A DNA stretch of 64,000 nucleotides. Origin: Effusibacillus lacus (GTDB lineage Bacteria; Bacillota; Bacilli; Tumebacillales; Effusibacillaceae). The notes under the pieces were generated by a model. The model searched no databases. It was given only the letters and a program-made list of their open reading frames with translations, and had not been told where the DNA came from. A program made the translations under genes and the position numbers. Shown in pieces: positions 44,911 to 53,641 of this stretch (positions are counted from its first letter, which is position 1; each line of letters opens with the position of its first letter). Location of the stretch: NCBI RefSeq assembly GCF_002335525.1, contig NZ_BDUF01000121.1:26929-90928 (forward strand), read 5' to 3'.

Positions 44911-46989
44911 TTACTGTTTTACAGTAACAGTTTGAGTAGCATCATCCCACTCAATTTCAGCACCCAGCGCTTGTGCTACATAGCGAATCGGCAGGAAAGT
45001 ACGTTCATCTTTCAGTTTAGCAGGTACATCCATGGTGATAGATACACCGTTCACAATCATTACGTTGCTGCCGATAGTCATCTTCACAACACGATCTCCC
45101 TTGAGGATCGTTACAGACCAGTCAGCCTGATTCCACAGGACGTTGTCAGAAGATACACCAAGTGCTTCTGCCACGAAACGAACCGGCAGATAGGTGCGTC
45201 CACCTTCTTCAAACGCTGCAACATCCATTGCTTTTTCTACACCATTAACCGTATATTTGCTTTGACCAAGCACAAACTGAGCAGTTGCCTTTTGGTCGGA
45301 AGGAGCGGGAGTTACAACCTTGGAAGCAATCACACTACCTGCACTGGTATTCGGGAACGGTGTAGCGTTGTTAACAACCGCAGTACCACCGATAGAGAAC
45401 TTAATATCACCTTCCGGAACAGTACGGTCAACGGTTACTTGAAGTCCGCTAATTTTAATGGCAGAGGCTTTAGAACTTTGTCCGTTAACCGGAATCCGCA
45501 ATGTCGTATTATTGTTGGCACGAGTTACAGTTCCAAGTTGAATGTCGCCACCTTCAACTTTAACAGTTGGTACATTCGCAAAAGTTACACCTGCCGGAGC
45601 ATTAAGTTCCAGGTTACCTACCAGCAGACCTTCTTTCTTGCCTTCTGTCAATGTAATATCGCCAACTGCTTGAGCTTGGGAACCAACTTTCACTTCCTTG
45701 ACATCTGCAGAACCTGACACAACTTTGGTTGCATTAGCAACAACGATGGTTCCTTTAGCACCAGCTGTCCCGCCGATTTCCAACGCAATGTCCCCGGATA
45801 CATTTGGCGCAACATCAATATTCACATTACTGAGTGCAAGTTCAGCTGCTGACGTACTTGCATTATTTGCAAGCGTGAATGTAACTTCAGTGCTGTCGCT
45901 ATTCAAGGTACCTACCGCAGTAGCCCAGATGTTATTTCCACTATCAAGAGTTAATGTCGGAGCAGCGCTGAAACGGGTGTTTTCTGGCAGTTTCGCCGTA
46001 ATCGTTCTGCCCGGGATCAAGCTTCCAGGAATATCTTCTGCAATTGTAACTTTAGCAATTCTCTGAGCGTCCCGACCAGCAGTCACACTCTTTGCAGCTT
46101 CTGCTTCGACAGAAATTCCCCAATCGGCATATTTACCGATCACGACATCGCCACTAAGATTACTGGTACCACCAAGGCTTACCGTTACATCTCCTTTGGC
46201 CGCTGAAGAACCAACTACTACTTGGGTTGTGAGATCGATAATACCAGGACGGGCTGCAGTGGCAGTGTTAACAGTCAATGTCAATGTTCTGCCGCCAGTC
46301 GCCCCTAAAGTTGTAACAATACCGTTGGTATCAGTTTTTGCCGTACCAGCACCCCAAGTATATCCAGACGGCAATGTCAGCGTGATTGTTTCACCAGCCG
46401 CCAAATCACCAATTGCATTTTCCACAATGCGAACGGTTCCAAATGAAACTGTGCCAGAACCGCGGGTAGGTGTCGACAAAGCTGTTACTGTAGCTGAACC
46501 GCTTGTAAAGTTACCAACTGTATAGTCGCCGCTCGCAATACCAGTTCCCGGCGCAGAAAGATTTACATTGATCGGACCCGAACCAACCGAACTTACTGTA
46601 ACGGGTGTTGAAATGATAAATTTATCCACATTTACAGCGTCAACAGTTGCAAGCTCAATGTTAACCACACGGCTTGTCACAGCGTAGACACCGGCAGTTA
46701 CAGTTCCATCCGTCGTTGTCACAACGGGCAAGCCGTTCCATGCTAAACCTTCAGGAAGGGTGAGAACGATAACGTCTCCGTTGGCCAAGTTCCCTTGGAC
46801 ACTTTCGTCAATGCGAATCGAAGCAAGGTTGTAGTTACCGGTTGATGCAATTGAAGGCACAGCGCCCACTACGGAGTTTGATGTTGCAGCACTGGCAACT
46901 CCCGAAAAGAACGCAGGTGCCGCCACTCCAGACAACAACGTCGCTGTTGTCAAGACGTTAAGAGCAGTTTTCTTGATTTTTTTGTTCAT
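44911..46989 (-). CDS. S-layer-like secreted protein with C-terminal stalk domain
   Basis: 692 aa from the ATG at 46989 behind AGGAGGAG; an open frame continues 276 bp upstream through the leader but is not needed. The signal peptide ends near ASAATSNS. The body is Thr/Val/Gly-rich with at least four related beta-sandwich modules of ~125 residues, each containing a variant of GDxxxG(E/D)T(I/V)xLTLP (LANGDVIVLTLPEGLAW; LAAGETITLTLPSGYTW; LIPGRTITAKLPENTRF; LLVGNLELNAPAGVTF). The last ~120 residues are a two-part stalk domain (GGRTYLPVRFVAEALGV; DERTFLPIRYVAQALGAEIE). There are no SLH motifs, so the stalk may be the anchor. Low-charge composition suits an abundant surface protein. Confidence 0.88.
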   Translation of the reverse strand: MNKKIKKTALNVLTTATLLSGVAAPAFFSGVASAATSNSVVGAVPSIASTGNYNLASIRIDESVQGNLANGDVIVLTLPEGLAWNGLPVVTTTDGTVTAGVYAVTSRVVNIELATVDAVNVDKFIISTPVTVSSVGSGPINVNLSAPGTGIASGDYTVGNFTSGSATVTALSTPTRGSGTVSFGTVRIVENAIGDLAAGETITLTLPSGYTWGAGTAKTDTNGIVTTLGATGGRTLTLTVNTATAARPGIIDLTTQVVVGSSAAKGDVTVSLGGTSNLSGDVVIGKYADWGISVEAEAAKSVTAGRDAQRIAKVTIAEDIPGSLIPGRTITAKLPENTRFSAAPTLTLDSGNNIWATAVGTLNSDSTEVTFTLANNASTSAAELALSNVNIDVAPNVSGDIALEIGGTAGAKGTIVVANATKVVSGSADVKEVKVGSQAQAVGDITLTEGKKEGLLVGNLELNAPAGVTFANVPTVKVEGGDIQLGTVTRANNNTTLRIPVNGQSSKASAIKISGLQVTVDRTVPEGDIKFSIGGTAVVNNATPFPNTSAGSVIASKVVTPAPSDQKATAQFVLGQSKYTVNGVEKAMDVAAFEEGGRTYLPVRFVAEALGVSSDNVLWNQADWSVTILKGDRVVKMTIGSNVMIVNGVSITMDVPAKLKDERTFLPIRYVAQALGAEIEWDDATQTVTVKQ

Positions 46990-47039
46990 TACTTTGTTTC
47001 TCCTCCTCTTAATACGCAATCTACTGATAGAAGTGTGTT

Positions 47040-47240
47040 GCTTTGAATGAATGATGACATCTAAATGATATTCGTCCCTACTCAAGCCTGTCACTCTGCA
47101 CGCCGTGATATGCGATGTCAGAGCCCTCGCCTTGCATCCCGTTCCCTCAGGGTGGTAACACCGGAAGATCACGGGTGCTTTCATTGAGCGCCTGCCCCAG
47201 TAGGACAACATCACTCCCTTCAGTGGGAATTTAATCTTGC
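47040..47240 (-). ncRNA. Structured 5' leader of the S-layer-like gene (unassigned)
   Basis: On the transcript strand CCCGTGAT (47168-47175 region) pairs perfectly with ATCACGG (47103-47109), closing a ~72-nt domain. Inside it GGTG-UUAC-CACC (47151-47162) forms a small hairpin, and CCCTGAGGG can form another. Other possible pairings are CTCTG/CAGAG and TCCC/GGGA. The segment GGGATGCAAGGCGAGGGCTC resembles the core of the c-di-GMP-I riboswitch (GGGACGCAAAGCC...), but the rest of that consensus was not found. The leader is ~250 nt or more. From 47258 to 47593 I see no gene and no clear promoter. Confidence 0.5.
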
Positions 47241-47257
47241 TACAGTCAATGACTGTA
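47241..47257. promoter_or_regulatory. Perfect 17-nt palindrome upstream of the S-layer leader
   Basis: TACAGTCA-A-TGACTGTA is a perfect 8-bp inverted repeat with a 1-nt centre, about 250 bp upstream of the S-layer start and just 5' of the folded leader. The geometry fits a dimeric repressor site better than an RNA hairpin. Confidence 0.55.
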
Positions 47258-47593
47258 TGATTCACGGTCTCACTCTATAACTAATACGACAAGAATCGAG
47301 CAATTCCTCTTTACATCTCTTCGATATGTATTGGCAATATTTGAGGGTGATTTCCAATTATCCTATCAAACCATGTGATAGAGAACTTGGTTCACGCATT
47401 CATTATACCGACAACGGCTGAGGACGTAAAGCAGCAAAGATTTCTTACTGCCGTACCTTACCCCTGCAACCATATGCACCAGAGTTTAATTTTATACCAT
47501 TATCCATTAAAAGGCAATAGAATCAGGCATCCAATGAGGATTTGGCGCTAACACCTTATATAGACGTTATAAATTTCAAAAAGGTTACACGGA

Positions 47594-48745
47594 TTAAGAA
47601 ATTTTTTTTGTGACTTTTATGTAAACATCAGTGGTTTCTTGAATCAGACGTTCCAGCGAACCGTATTGGAATACTTTCTCCTGGCCAGTTCTGGCCATCA
47701 GTCGGAATTGGTCCGGCGAAGACAAAACTCGATCCATTGCTTTTGCCAGAGCATCAGGGTCCTGGGGAGAAACCAGGAGACCATCCCGTCCGTCCTCAAT
47801 AACTTCCAATAGTCCTCCTACGGCGGTCGCAATCACCGGGATCCCGGACATCTGGGCTTCCAGGGCAGCCAAGCCGAAACCCTCCATCACGGAAGGGAGT
47901 ACAAACAGGTCGAATTGCGGAAGAAGTTCAGGTACGTCCTTACGTGCTCCCAGGAAGTGGATCACATCTGCAAGCCCGGCTCGTTGAACTTCTTCTTTTA
48001 ATTCTGTGTACATTTCGCCTCCGCCTACCCACACGTAGTGGACATTCGGGTATTTCTCTTTCAGCTTCAGAATCGCTTGAATTAGATATGTATGACCTTT
48101 TACCTTGTGCAACCGGGCAACGGTTCCTACAAGAACTGCGTCCTGGGAAAGCCCCAGCTCTTCCCGGATTAAGGAGACCTCCGGACGAGCAGGCGGTTGC
48201 TTGGGTAACTCTATGGCATTGTGGATGACCGAGGCTTTTTTTTCCGGTAAGCCTTCTTTCATAAGGCTTTCCTTCATGGAGCGGGAGACAAGAATAAAGT
48301 GGTCCACCAGAGGCCATGTGCTCTTCTCCAGAATGCCAAATAAAATGCGCTTCCACCTTACAGGATAATCAAGGGAAAGAATGCTGTGAATGGTGGTGAT
48401 ACTAGCGGCCGGGTGTCCTTCCAGTTGATTGGCCAGGCGGCCCAGCAGGTTGCTTCGAACTCCATGGGTATGCAGGATGTCCGGTTTCATCTCCCGGATG
48501 ATTTTTCGGACTGGGACAAGTCCCGCAAGGGCTTTGATGGTTCTTGGCGCAATCAGGGTTACGGGGATCTTCAACTCCCGCAGGCGGTTCGCAAATTCCC
48601 CATTATAAAAAACGGCCACATGGGGAGCCCATTCCGCCGGGTCAAGGGATTTCACAAGACCGAGCAGATGTTGTTCGGCCCCGCCAAATTCGCCGCCGCC
48701 GATCATATAGAGAACTTTTCTTGGCGTACCCACTTGCCCCACCAC
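47594..48745 (-). CDS. Glycosyltransferase family 4, copy 1
   Basis: 383 aa from tandem GTG codons at 48745 behind AAGGCGG. The acceptor loop is YMIGGGEFGGAEQHLLGLV; the donor domain is LVGTVARLHKVKGHTYLIQA and YVWVGGGEMYTELKEEVQRA; the E-x7-E motif is SVMEGFGLAALEAQMSGIPV. It is nearly identical to 51467-52714 over its whole length except the last few residues, where this copy ends ETTDVYIKVTKKIS. It is presumed to decorate a surface polymer, perhaps with the adjacent acyltransfer genes. Confidence 0.93.
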   Translation of the reverse strand: MVGQVGTPRKVLYMIGGGEFGGAEQHLLGLVKSLDPAEWAPHVAVFYNGEFANRLRELKIPVTLIAPRTIKALAGLVPVRKIIREMKPDILHTHGVRSNLLGRLANQLEGHPAASITTIHSILSLDYPVRWKRILFGILEKSTWPLVDHFILVSRSMKESLMKEGLPEKKASVIHNAIELPKQPPARPEVSLIREELGLSQDAVLVGTVARLHKVKGHTYLIQAILKLKEKYPNVHYVWVGGGEMYTELKEEVQRAGLADVIHFLGARKDVPELLPQFDLFVLPSVMEGFGLAALEAQMSGIPVIATAVGGLLEVIEDGRDGLLVSPQDPDALAKAMDRVLSSPDQFRLMARTGQEKVFQYGSLERLIQETTDVYIKVTKKIS

Positions 48746-48967
48746 GCTTTCCGCCTTAAACGAATTATTGCCTTCTTCTCATACTATAAGTGATGATAGC
48801 AGATCGTACCATCAACCGCCAGTTCTAAAGTCATCCACTAAAAATCTGTATAAATGAATTTTGATTCAACTCCGGTACTGAAGAGCAGTACTAGAAGGAT
48901 CAAGAGAAAGCTGAAAAAAGCTTGAAAAAAACTGGTCAAGATCGTCTTTACCATCTCCATACCATCC

Positions 48968-50158
48968 TCACTGTATTTGAAGTATCCGGCCTACAATGTA
49001 AAATGCTTCCCTTAGATTGACCACCACAAAGAACACCCAACCTACACAGACGAAACTGAAAGTCAGAAGAATGGATACGGGGGTCAGGAAAGCAAGTTTC
49101 TGGCGTGGAATGTCCACCCTCTTCAAACCATAATTCCACGTTCGGTAGATGGCCAGTCCCATTCCATGCCAAAGTCCCCAAACGACAAAATTCCAGGAAG
49201 CTCCGTGCCAAAGACCGCTCAATCCCATAGCGATCAAGGAGTTCCGGATCGCAAACCAAAGCGTCCCACGGTTTCCTCCAAGGGGGATATAAATATAGTC
49301 ACGAATCCAGTTGGAGAGTGAAATATGCCAACAATTCCAGAATTCTGCGATGTTTCGGCTGAAATAGGGGTACATGAAGTTTTCCGGAATTTGATACCCA
49401 AACAGCCGAGCGGCTCCAATCGCTATATCACTGTAACCGGAAAAATCCGCATAGATCTTGACAGCATAGGCCAAGACTGCCAGATAAAGCTCGGGATCAC
49501 TGGCCGAGTAAGGTTTAAACAGCGGGTCCAGAAAGAAATTCATCGGGTCCGCTATGATTGTTTTCTTGGCAAGACCGATCACAATTCTGCGGGTTCCTAC
49601 GTAGAAATGCTCCCAACTGAATCGAATGTGGCGCAGCTGGTCGATAAAGTTTTGAAACCGTTTGATGGGACCCGCAACCAATGTGGGAAAGAACATGGCG
49701 AACAGGCCAAATTCAGTAATCGATACCTTTTCTGCCTTCCCCCGATAAAAATCCACCAGATAATGAACAAACTCAAACACAAAGAAGGAAAGACCCAAAG
49801 GTACGAGAAGTTGAGGAACGGAAAAAACAGGCTCCTGAAAGGCGCTGGCCAGTTCGTTCCAAGTTTGCAGAATCATCTTCGTGTACTTGTAGTACACAAG
49901 AAAAGCCAAACAAAAGACGATGCCTGATATAAAAAGGGCTTTGTGGCTGATTCGCAGCTGGCTCTTCAACAAGAGAGAGATGCCATATACAACCATCGCC
50001 ATAAAAAGGATTAAAAATGTGTAAGGCGGGAAGTAATAGGCGTAAAACAGGAATGACGCCAGAAGCAGGAATACATGCCGCCATTTGGCGGGAAAACACC
50101 AGTAGAATACGACGGTGACAAGTAAGAAAAGTCCGAACGCCCATGTGTTAAAAATCAA
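48968..50158 (-). CDS. MBOAT-family O-acyltransferase (AlgI/PatA/DltB-like)
   Basis: 396 aa with about 10-11 TM helices. It contains the MBOAT signatures: VAGPIKRFQNFIDQL, KIYADFSGYSDIAIGAARL, NIAEFWNCWHISLSNWIRDY and IPLGGNRG. The catalytic His lies in SGLWHGASWNFVVWGLWHG. Such enzymes carry acetyl groups across the membrane for polysaccharide O-acetylation. Its start overlaps the end of the SGNH-like gene by 4 bp, so the two form a transfer cassette like AlgI-AlgJ/X, PatA-PatB or DltB-DltD. There is an ordinary ~220-bp gap to copy 1 of the glycosyltransferase. Confidence 0.93.
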   Translation of the reverse strand: MIFNTWAFGLFLLVTVVFYWCFPAKWRHVFLLLASFLFYAYYFPPYTFLILFMAMVVYGISLLLKSQLRISHKALFISGIVFCLAFLVYYKYTKMILQTWNELASAFQEPVFSVPQLLVPLGLSFFVFEFVHYLVDFYRGKAEKVSITEFGLFAMFFPTLVAGPIKRFQNFIDQLRHIRFSWEHFYVGTRRIVIGLAKKTIIADPMNFFLDPLFKPYSASDPELYLAVLAYAVKIYADFSGYSDIAIGAARLFGYQIPENFMYPYFSRNIAEFWNCWHISLSNWIRDYIYIPLGGNRGTLWFAIRNSLIAMGLSGLWHGASWNFVVWGLWHGMGLAIYRTWNYGLKRVDIPRQKLAFLTPVSILLTFSFVCVGWVFFVVVNLREAFYIVGRILQIQ

Positions 50159-51306
50159 AGATTACCACCCCTTTGTCGGACCATCTCCTTTGCGATTTTT
50201 TCTGCCAAAAGCCGGTTGCCGGGTCCCAGCAGGTGCAGGGAGTCATGGAACTGCTCAGAAGGGATTTGTCCTTGAAAATCATAGACGGGAAATCCGTAAC
50301 GAGCGATCTGTTCTTTTAAGTAACCGATATTCTTGCGATATCCGTTTTCACCAAAGATCTTGTATTTGTGAAGCAGCTCAAAGTTAATCGGTGTAATGAC
50401 AACTGTCAGTCTGATGTTGTTTTGCTTTGCATACTCCAGCACTTTGAAGAAAGGCTGGGCTTTGTTCGGATTGGCTTGCAGGTCCGTTACGGAATACACA
50501 TCGTGCAAGTGGGCGATGTCTTTCTCGGACCACCCGAACTCGGTCCAGGATTTGTATTTGTTCTGCTCCATGTCTTTCTCGGAGGTGGGTTCTTCTTCAT
50601 TCTCCTTCTTGATTACGGGGCGATCGAGAACCTCTTTGTCTACCCATTCCTTTGCTATATTTGCAGGGTGTCCGCCAAACAGGATATGATTCAGATCATT
50701 TCGATAGCGATAGGGGTTGTACTGCTTGATTGCATGGTCCAGCAGCCACCTCTCAAGTTGAGTGTTGCCGGCTTCCACTTTGTTCTCAACTTCATTGGGT
50801 TTGTATTGGACCCCGATGCTCTCCAGTTCACCCGGACGAATCACCGGGTATAGCATGCGATAGTAGAGAGAACCGTTGGCCGTTAGCTTGTCCGAGAAAA
50901 ACGGATACGAGAGATTGATGATAAACTCATTAACCGCCTGTTGTTCGTGCAGATAACGGATCATTTGAAAAAAATCAAAGTGCAAAGCGCCTTGCATCCC
51001 ATAGTTGTAAACTTTAACATTGGGGTAACGGGTTTTTAGGCTCTGCTCCAGGTACACAGGGAGTGTTTCATTGGGACGTGAGAACACACTATTCACCACT
51101 GAATCGCCTACGAAGGCAATCTTATGGGCTTCTGTACGTTTCACCGCTTCCACAAACAACTCCACTTCATGAAAGGTAGTGTTGGGGCCTTGTGTAAACC
51201 GATAATGTTCGCCAAAACCATACCCCTTGGCAATCACCCAAGGGGTCATTACATGACCAATCGTCAAGAATGAAATCAAAAAAACAAAATACAATATATG
51301 CCGCAT
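50155..51306 (-). CDS. SGNH/DltD-like extracytoplasmic partner of the MBOAT protein
   Basis: 383 aa behind GGAGG. A single N-terminal TM/signal anchor (ILYFVFLISFLTIGHVMTPW) precedes a GDS-type nucleophile block (KIAFVGDSVVNSVFSRPNE), an N/G region (VKVYNYGMQGALHFDFFQM) and a terminal D-x-x-H block (SEQFHDSLHLLGPGNRLLAE). This is the Ser-Asp-His set of SGNH transferases. It should take the acyl group delivered by the MBOAT protein and place it on a surface polymer. The middle insert is acidic (KKENEEEPTSEKDMEQ). Confidence 0.88.
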   Translation of the reverse strand: MRHILYFVFLISFLTIGHVMTPWVIAKGYGFGEHYRFTQGPNTTFHEVELFVEAVKRTEAHKIAFVGDSVVNSVFSRPNETLPVYLEQSLKTRYPNVKVYNYGMQGALHFDFFQMIRYLHEQQAVNEFIINLSYPFFSDKLTANGSLYYRMLYPVIRPGELESIGVQYKPNEVENKVEAGNTQLERWLLDHAIKQYNPYRYRNDLNHILFGGHPANIAKEWVDKEVLDRPVIKKENEEEPTSEKDMEQNKYKSWTEFGWSEKDIAHLHDVYSVTDLQANPNKAQPFFKVLEYAKQNNIRLTVVITPINFELLHKYKIFGENGYRKNIGYLKEQIARYGFPVYDFQGQIPSEQFHDSLHLLGPGNRLLAEKIAKEMVRQRGGNL

Positions 51307-51466
51307 TAAGGAAGTCCTCCAAGATGTTTAAAATGCGAAGTCTCTTCCTGTAATTTTGCTTTGTAATCATGTATAAGGTCAAGTTTATCTTTTTACCAAT
51401 TTAACTTGCAAATGTCAGGAAGAAAACTCGTATATTGGCATCATTTCCTGATACTAATTTTTTAAT

Positions 51467-52714
51467 CTAGGGGTTATGGTGGAAGGAGGACACCCGTGTT
51501 GTGAGGTAAAGTACAAGGACCATAGACCTGAGATCTGTGGCCCTTTTTTCAGGGGGGTATTCTTTTGGTTTGTTATTGCGACGCCATCGACAAACATCAG
51601 TGGTTTCTTGGATCAGACGATCCAGCGAACCGTATTGGAATGCTTTCTCCTGGCCAGTTCTGGCCATCAGTCGGAATTGGTCCGGCGAAGACAAAACTCG
51701 ATCCATTGCTTTTGCCAGAGCATCAGGGTCTTGGGGAGGAACCAGGAGCCCATCTCGTCCGTCCTCAATAACTTCCAATAGTCCTCCTACGGCGGTCGCA
51801 ATCACCGGAATCCCGGACATCTGGGCTTCCAGGGCAGCCAAACCGAATCCCTCCATCACGGAAGGGAGTACAAACAGGTCAAATTGCGGAAGAAGTTCAG
51901 GTACGTCCTTACGTGCTCCCAGGAAGTGGATCACATTTTCAAGCCCGGCTCGTTGAACTTCTTCTTTTAATTCTGTGTACATTTCGCCTCCGCCTACCCA
52001 CACGTAGTGGACATTCGGGTATTTCTCTTTCAGCTTCCGGATCGCTTGAATTAAATAGGCATGACCTTTTACCTTGTGTAACCTGGCAACGGTTCCTACA
52101 AGAACTGCGTCTTGGGAAAGCCCCAGCTCTTCCCGGATTAAGGAGAACTCCGGACGAGCAGGCGGTTGCTTGGGCAACTCTATGGCATTGTGGATGACCG
52201 AGGCCTTTTTTTCCGGTAAGCCTTCTTTCATAAGGCTTTCCTTCATGGAGCGGGAGACAAGGATAAAGTGATCCACCAGAGGCCATGTGATCTTCTCCAG
52301 AATGCCAAATAAAATGCGCTTCCACTTTATAGGATAATCAAGGGAGAGAATGCTGTGAATGGTGGTGTTGCTGGCGGCCGGGTGTCCTTCCAGTTGATTG
52401 GCCAGGCGGCCCAGCAGGTTGCTCCGAACTCCATGGGTATGCAGGATGTCCGGTTTCATCTCCCGGATGATTTTTCGGACTGGGACAAGTCCTGCAAGGG
52501 CTTTGACGGTTCTTGGCGCAATCAGGGTAACGGGGATCTTCAACTCCCGCAGGCGGTCCGCAAATTCCCCATTATAAAAAACGGCCACATGGGGAGCCCA
52601 TTCTCCCGGGTCAAGGGATTTCACAAGCCCGAGCAGATGCTGTTCGGCCCCGCCAAATTCGCCGCCGCCGATCATATAGAGAACTTTTCCTGGCGTACCC
52701 ACTTGCCCCACCAC
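51467..52714 (-). CDS. Glycosyltransferase family 4, copy 2, with a foreign C-terminal tail
   Basis: 415 aa starting at a GTG equivalent to copy 1 (47594-48745). The first ~370 residues differ from copy 1 at only a few positions, and all catalytic motifs are intact. After QETTDV the protein reads CRWRRNNKPKEYPPEKRATD and runs through a terminator-like hairpin. The DNA there (TTTGTCGATGGCGTCG, then CAATAACAAACC) matches the 3' end of the unrelated gene at 56236-57327 with a 12-bp deletion and shifted frame. The tail is therefore chimeric. Upstream, homology with copy 1 ends near its own start. It may still be active. Confidence 0.9.
   Translation of the reverse strand: MVGQVGTPGKVLYMIGGGEFGGAEQHLLGLVKSLDPGEWAPHVAVFYNGEFADRLRELKIPVTLIAPRTVKALAGLVPVRKIIREMKPDILHTHGVRSNLLGRLANQLEGHPAASNTTIHSILSLDYPIKWKRILFGILEKITWPLVDHFILVSRSMKESLMKEGLPEKKASVIHNAIELPKQPPARPEFSLIREELGLSQDAVLVGTVARLHKVKGHAYLIQAIRKLKEKYPNVHYVWVGGGEMYTELKEEVQRAGLENVIHFLGARKDVPELLPQFDLFVLPSVMEGFGLAALEAQMSGIPVIATAVGGLLEVIEDGRDGLLVPPQDPDALAKAMDRVLSSPDQFRLMARTGQEKAFQYGSLDRLIQETTDVCRWRRNNKPKEYPPEKRATDLRSMVLVLYLTTRVSSFHHNP
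51515..51596. repeat. Dispersed hairpin element, copy 1
   Basis: GGACCATAGACC-TGA-GATCTGTGGCCC folds into a long stem (51517-51543) followed on the + strand by six T. It then has CAGGGGG, ATTC, TTTTGGTTTGTTATTG and the GTCGAC-like sequence. It matches 56176-56274 closely. On the minus strand, where the genes are read, the U-tract is poor, so the orientation is the reverse of a normal terminator for the gene it ends. Confidence 0.8.
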
Positions 52715-53023
52715 GCTTTCGCCGTTCCTGATTGCTGTTAGTTGCTGCGTGTGATCCGCTGCTGTCGCGGTGCTTCGCGTTCTGCGTTGCTATGCGCTTC
52801 TATCATCATATCAAATGAGGCCGTTCCTATACAATATCAGGGGTAAGAATATGCATCCGCAGACTGCAACGCCTACGACTTTTGCTCATTTGCAGGCATG
52901 TGACTCTTGGTGGGGAGTATTCACCAATTCCAAGGTGTATTCCCTGGAACGTTACACAACCCCACAAATTAAAGCAAAATGCACTAATTTTAACTCTTGG
53001 TAATAATTTTTCCGGTGTCCCCT

Positions 53024-53037
53024 TTACCAATTGGTAA
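53024..53037. promoter_or_regulatory. Palindrome upstream of the RelE-type toxin-antitoxin operon
   Basis: TTACCAATTGGTAA is a perfect 14-bp dyad about 100 bp before the first start. Another TTGGTAA half-site lies at 52997-53003. It is a candidate autoregulatory operator. The rest of 52715-53137 contains no supported gene. Confidence 0.5.
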
Positions 53038-53137
53038 TTTACAAGTAGCATAGTTTGTAGATGATAAAAATTGGAGTGAGTGGTACAGCCTACGATGCAA
53101 TGCGGACAAGCTCTTACTTCCTGAGGAGGCTCGGTCT

Positions 53138-53641
53138 ATGGCTTATGAAAATGGATATAACGCTCTGGATTATATTGGCGGATGTTATAGAAGATACCAG
53201 CAGGATCCGATGATCTTTCAAAAAGTGTCTAACTTACTAATGGTATATAAAACACGATCCGATTGGCCTCACAATTTAATGGATTTTGACAATGCATTTC
53301 ATACTATCTTAGGTGCATCAGTCTCAAATCTAATCTTTGATTTCGGTTTCAAGTATTTGTATGATGAACGGATCGAGTGGCCAGAAGAAGCTGAATCATT
53401 TAAACATGAGTTGCGTGCTTTTTACACCTCAATTTATCCGTTTCTCATTCAAGGTTTCTATGCAACAACACATCCAATGAAGTTTTACAATATCGCCACT
53501 TCACCAAACGATAATCACAAAATTATTCGATTCATGCGTGTAGATGGATCGTCTATTGAGTTCATTATGGAAGATCAGGAAATTAGGGGCCTAATCTCCT
53601 TATTAGAAGGTTTGCTTGAAAAACGGGGTGAAGAAAGATGA
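53138..53641 (+). CDS. Hypothetical protein, first gene of a toxin-antitoxin operon
   Basis: 167 aa from an ATG behind GAGGAGG at 8 nt. Soluble, aromatic-rich, no TM or signal peptide. Notable stretches are ALDYIGGCYRRYQQDPMIFQ and RAFYTSIYPFLIQGFYATTH. I do not recognise the family. Its stop overlaps the next gene's start (ATGA), so it is made together with the antitoxin-like protein and RelE-like toxin. It could be a chaperone or third component, or a cargo gene. Confidence 0.8.
   Translation: MAYENGYNALDYIGGCYRRYQQDPMIFQKVSNLLMVYKTRSDWPHNLMDFDNAFHTILGASVSNLIFDFGFKYLYDERIEWPEEAESFKHELRAFYTSIYPFLIQGFYATTHPMKFYNIATSPNDNHKIIRFMRVDGSSIEFIMEDQEIRGLISLLEGLLEKRGEER

Noticed and set aside
47040..47240. 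c-di-GMP-I riboswitch
   Set aside because: Only a GGGATGCAAGGC-like core is present; the GGCAAACC and GGTTACC-type elements of the consensus could not be found, so the leader is left unassigned.
46990..47265. 92-codon upstream extension of the S-layer-like gene
   Set aside because: The signal peptide and AGGAGGAG site mark ATG 46989; the extension lacks a ribosome site and coincides with strong RNA pairing.
52770..53003. 77-codon frame upstream of the toxin-antitoxin operon
   Set aside because: No ribosome site, no recognisable motif, and it overlaps the operator region.
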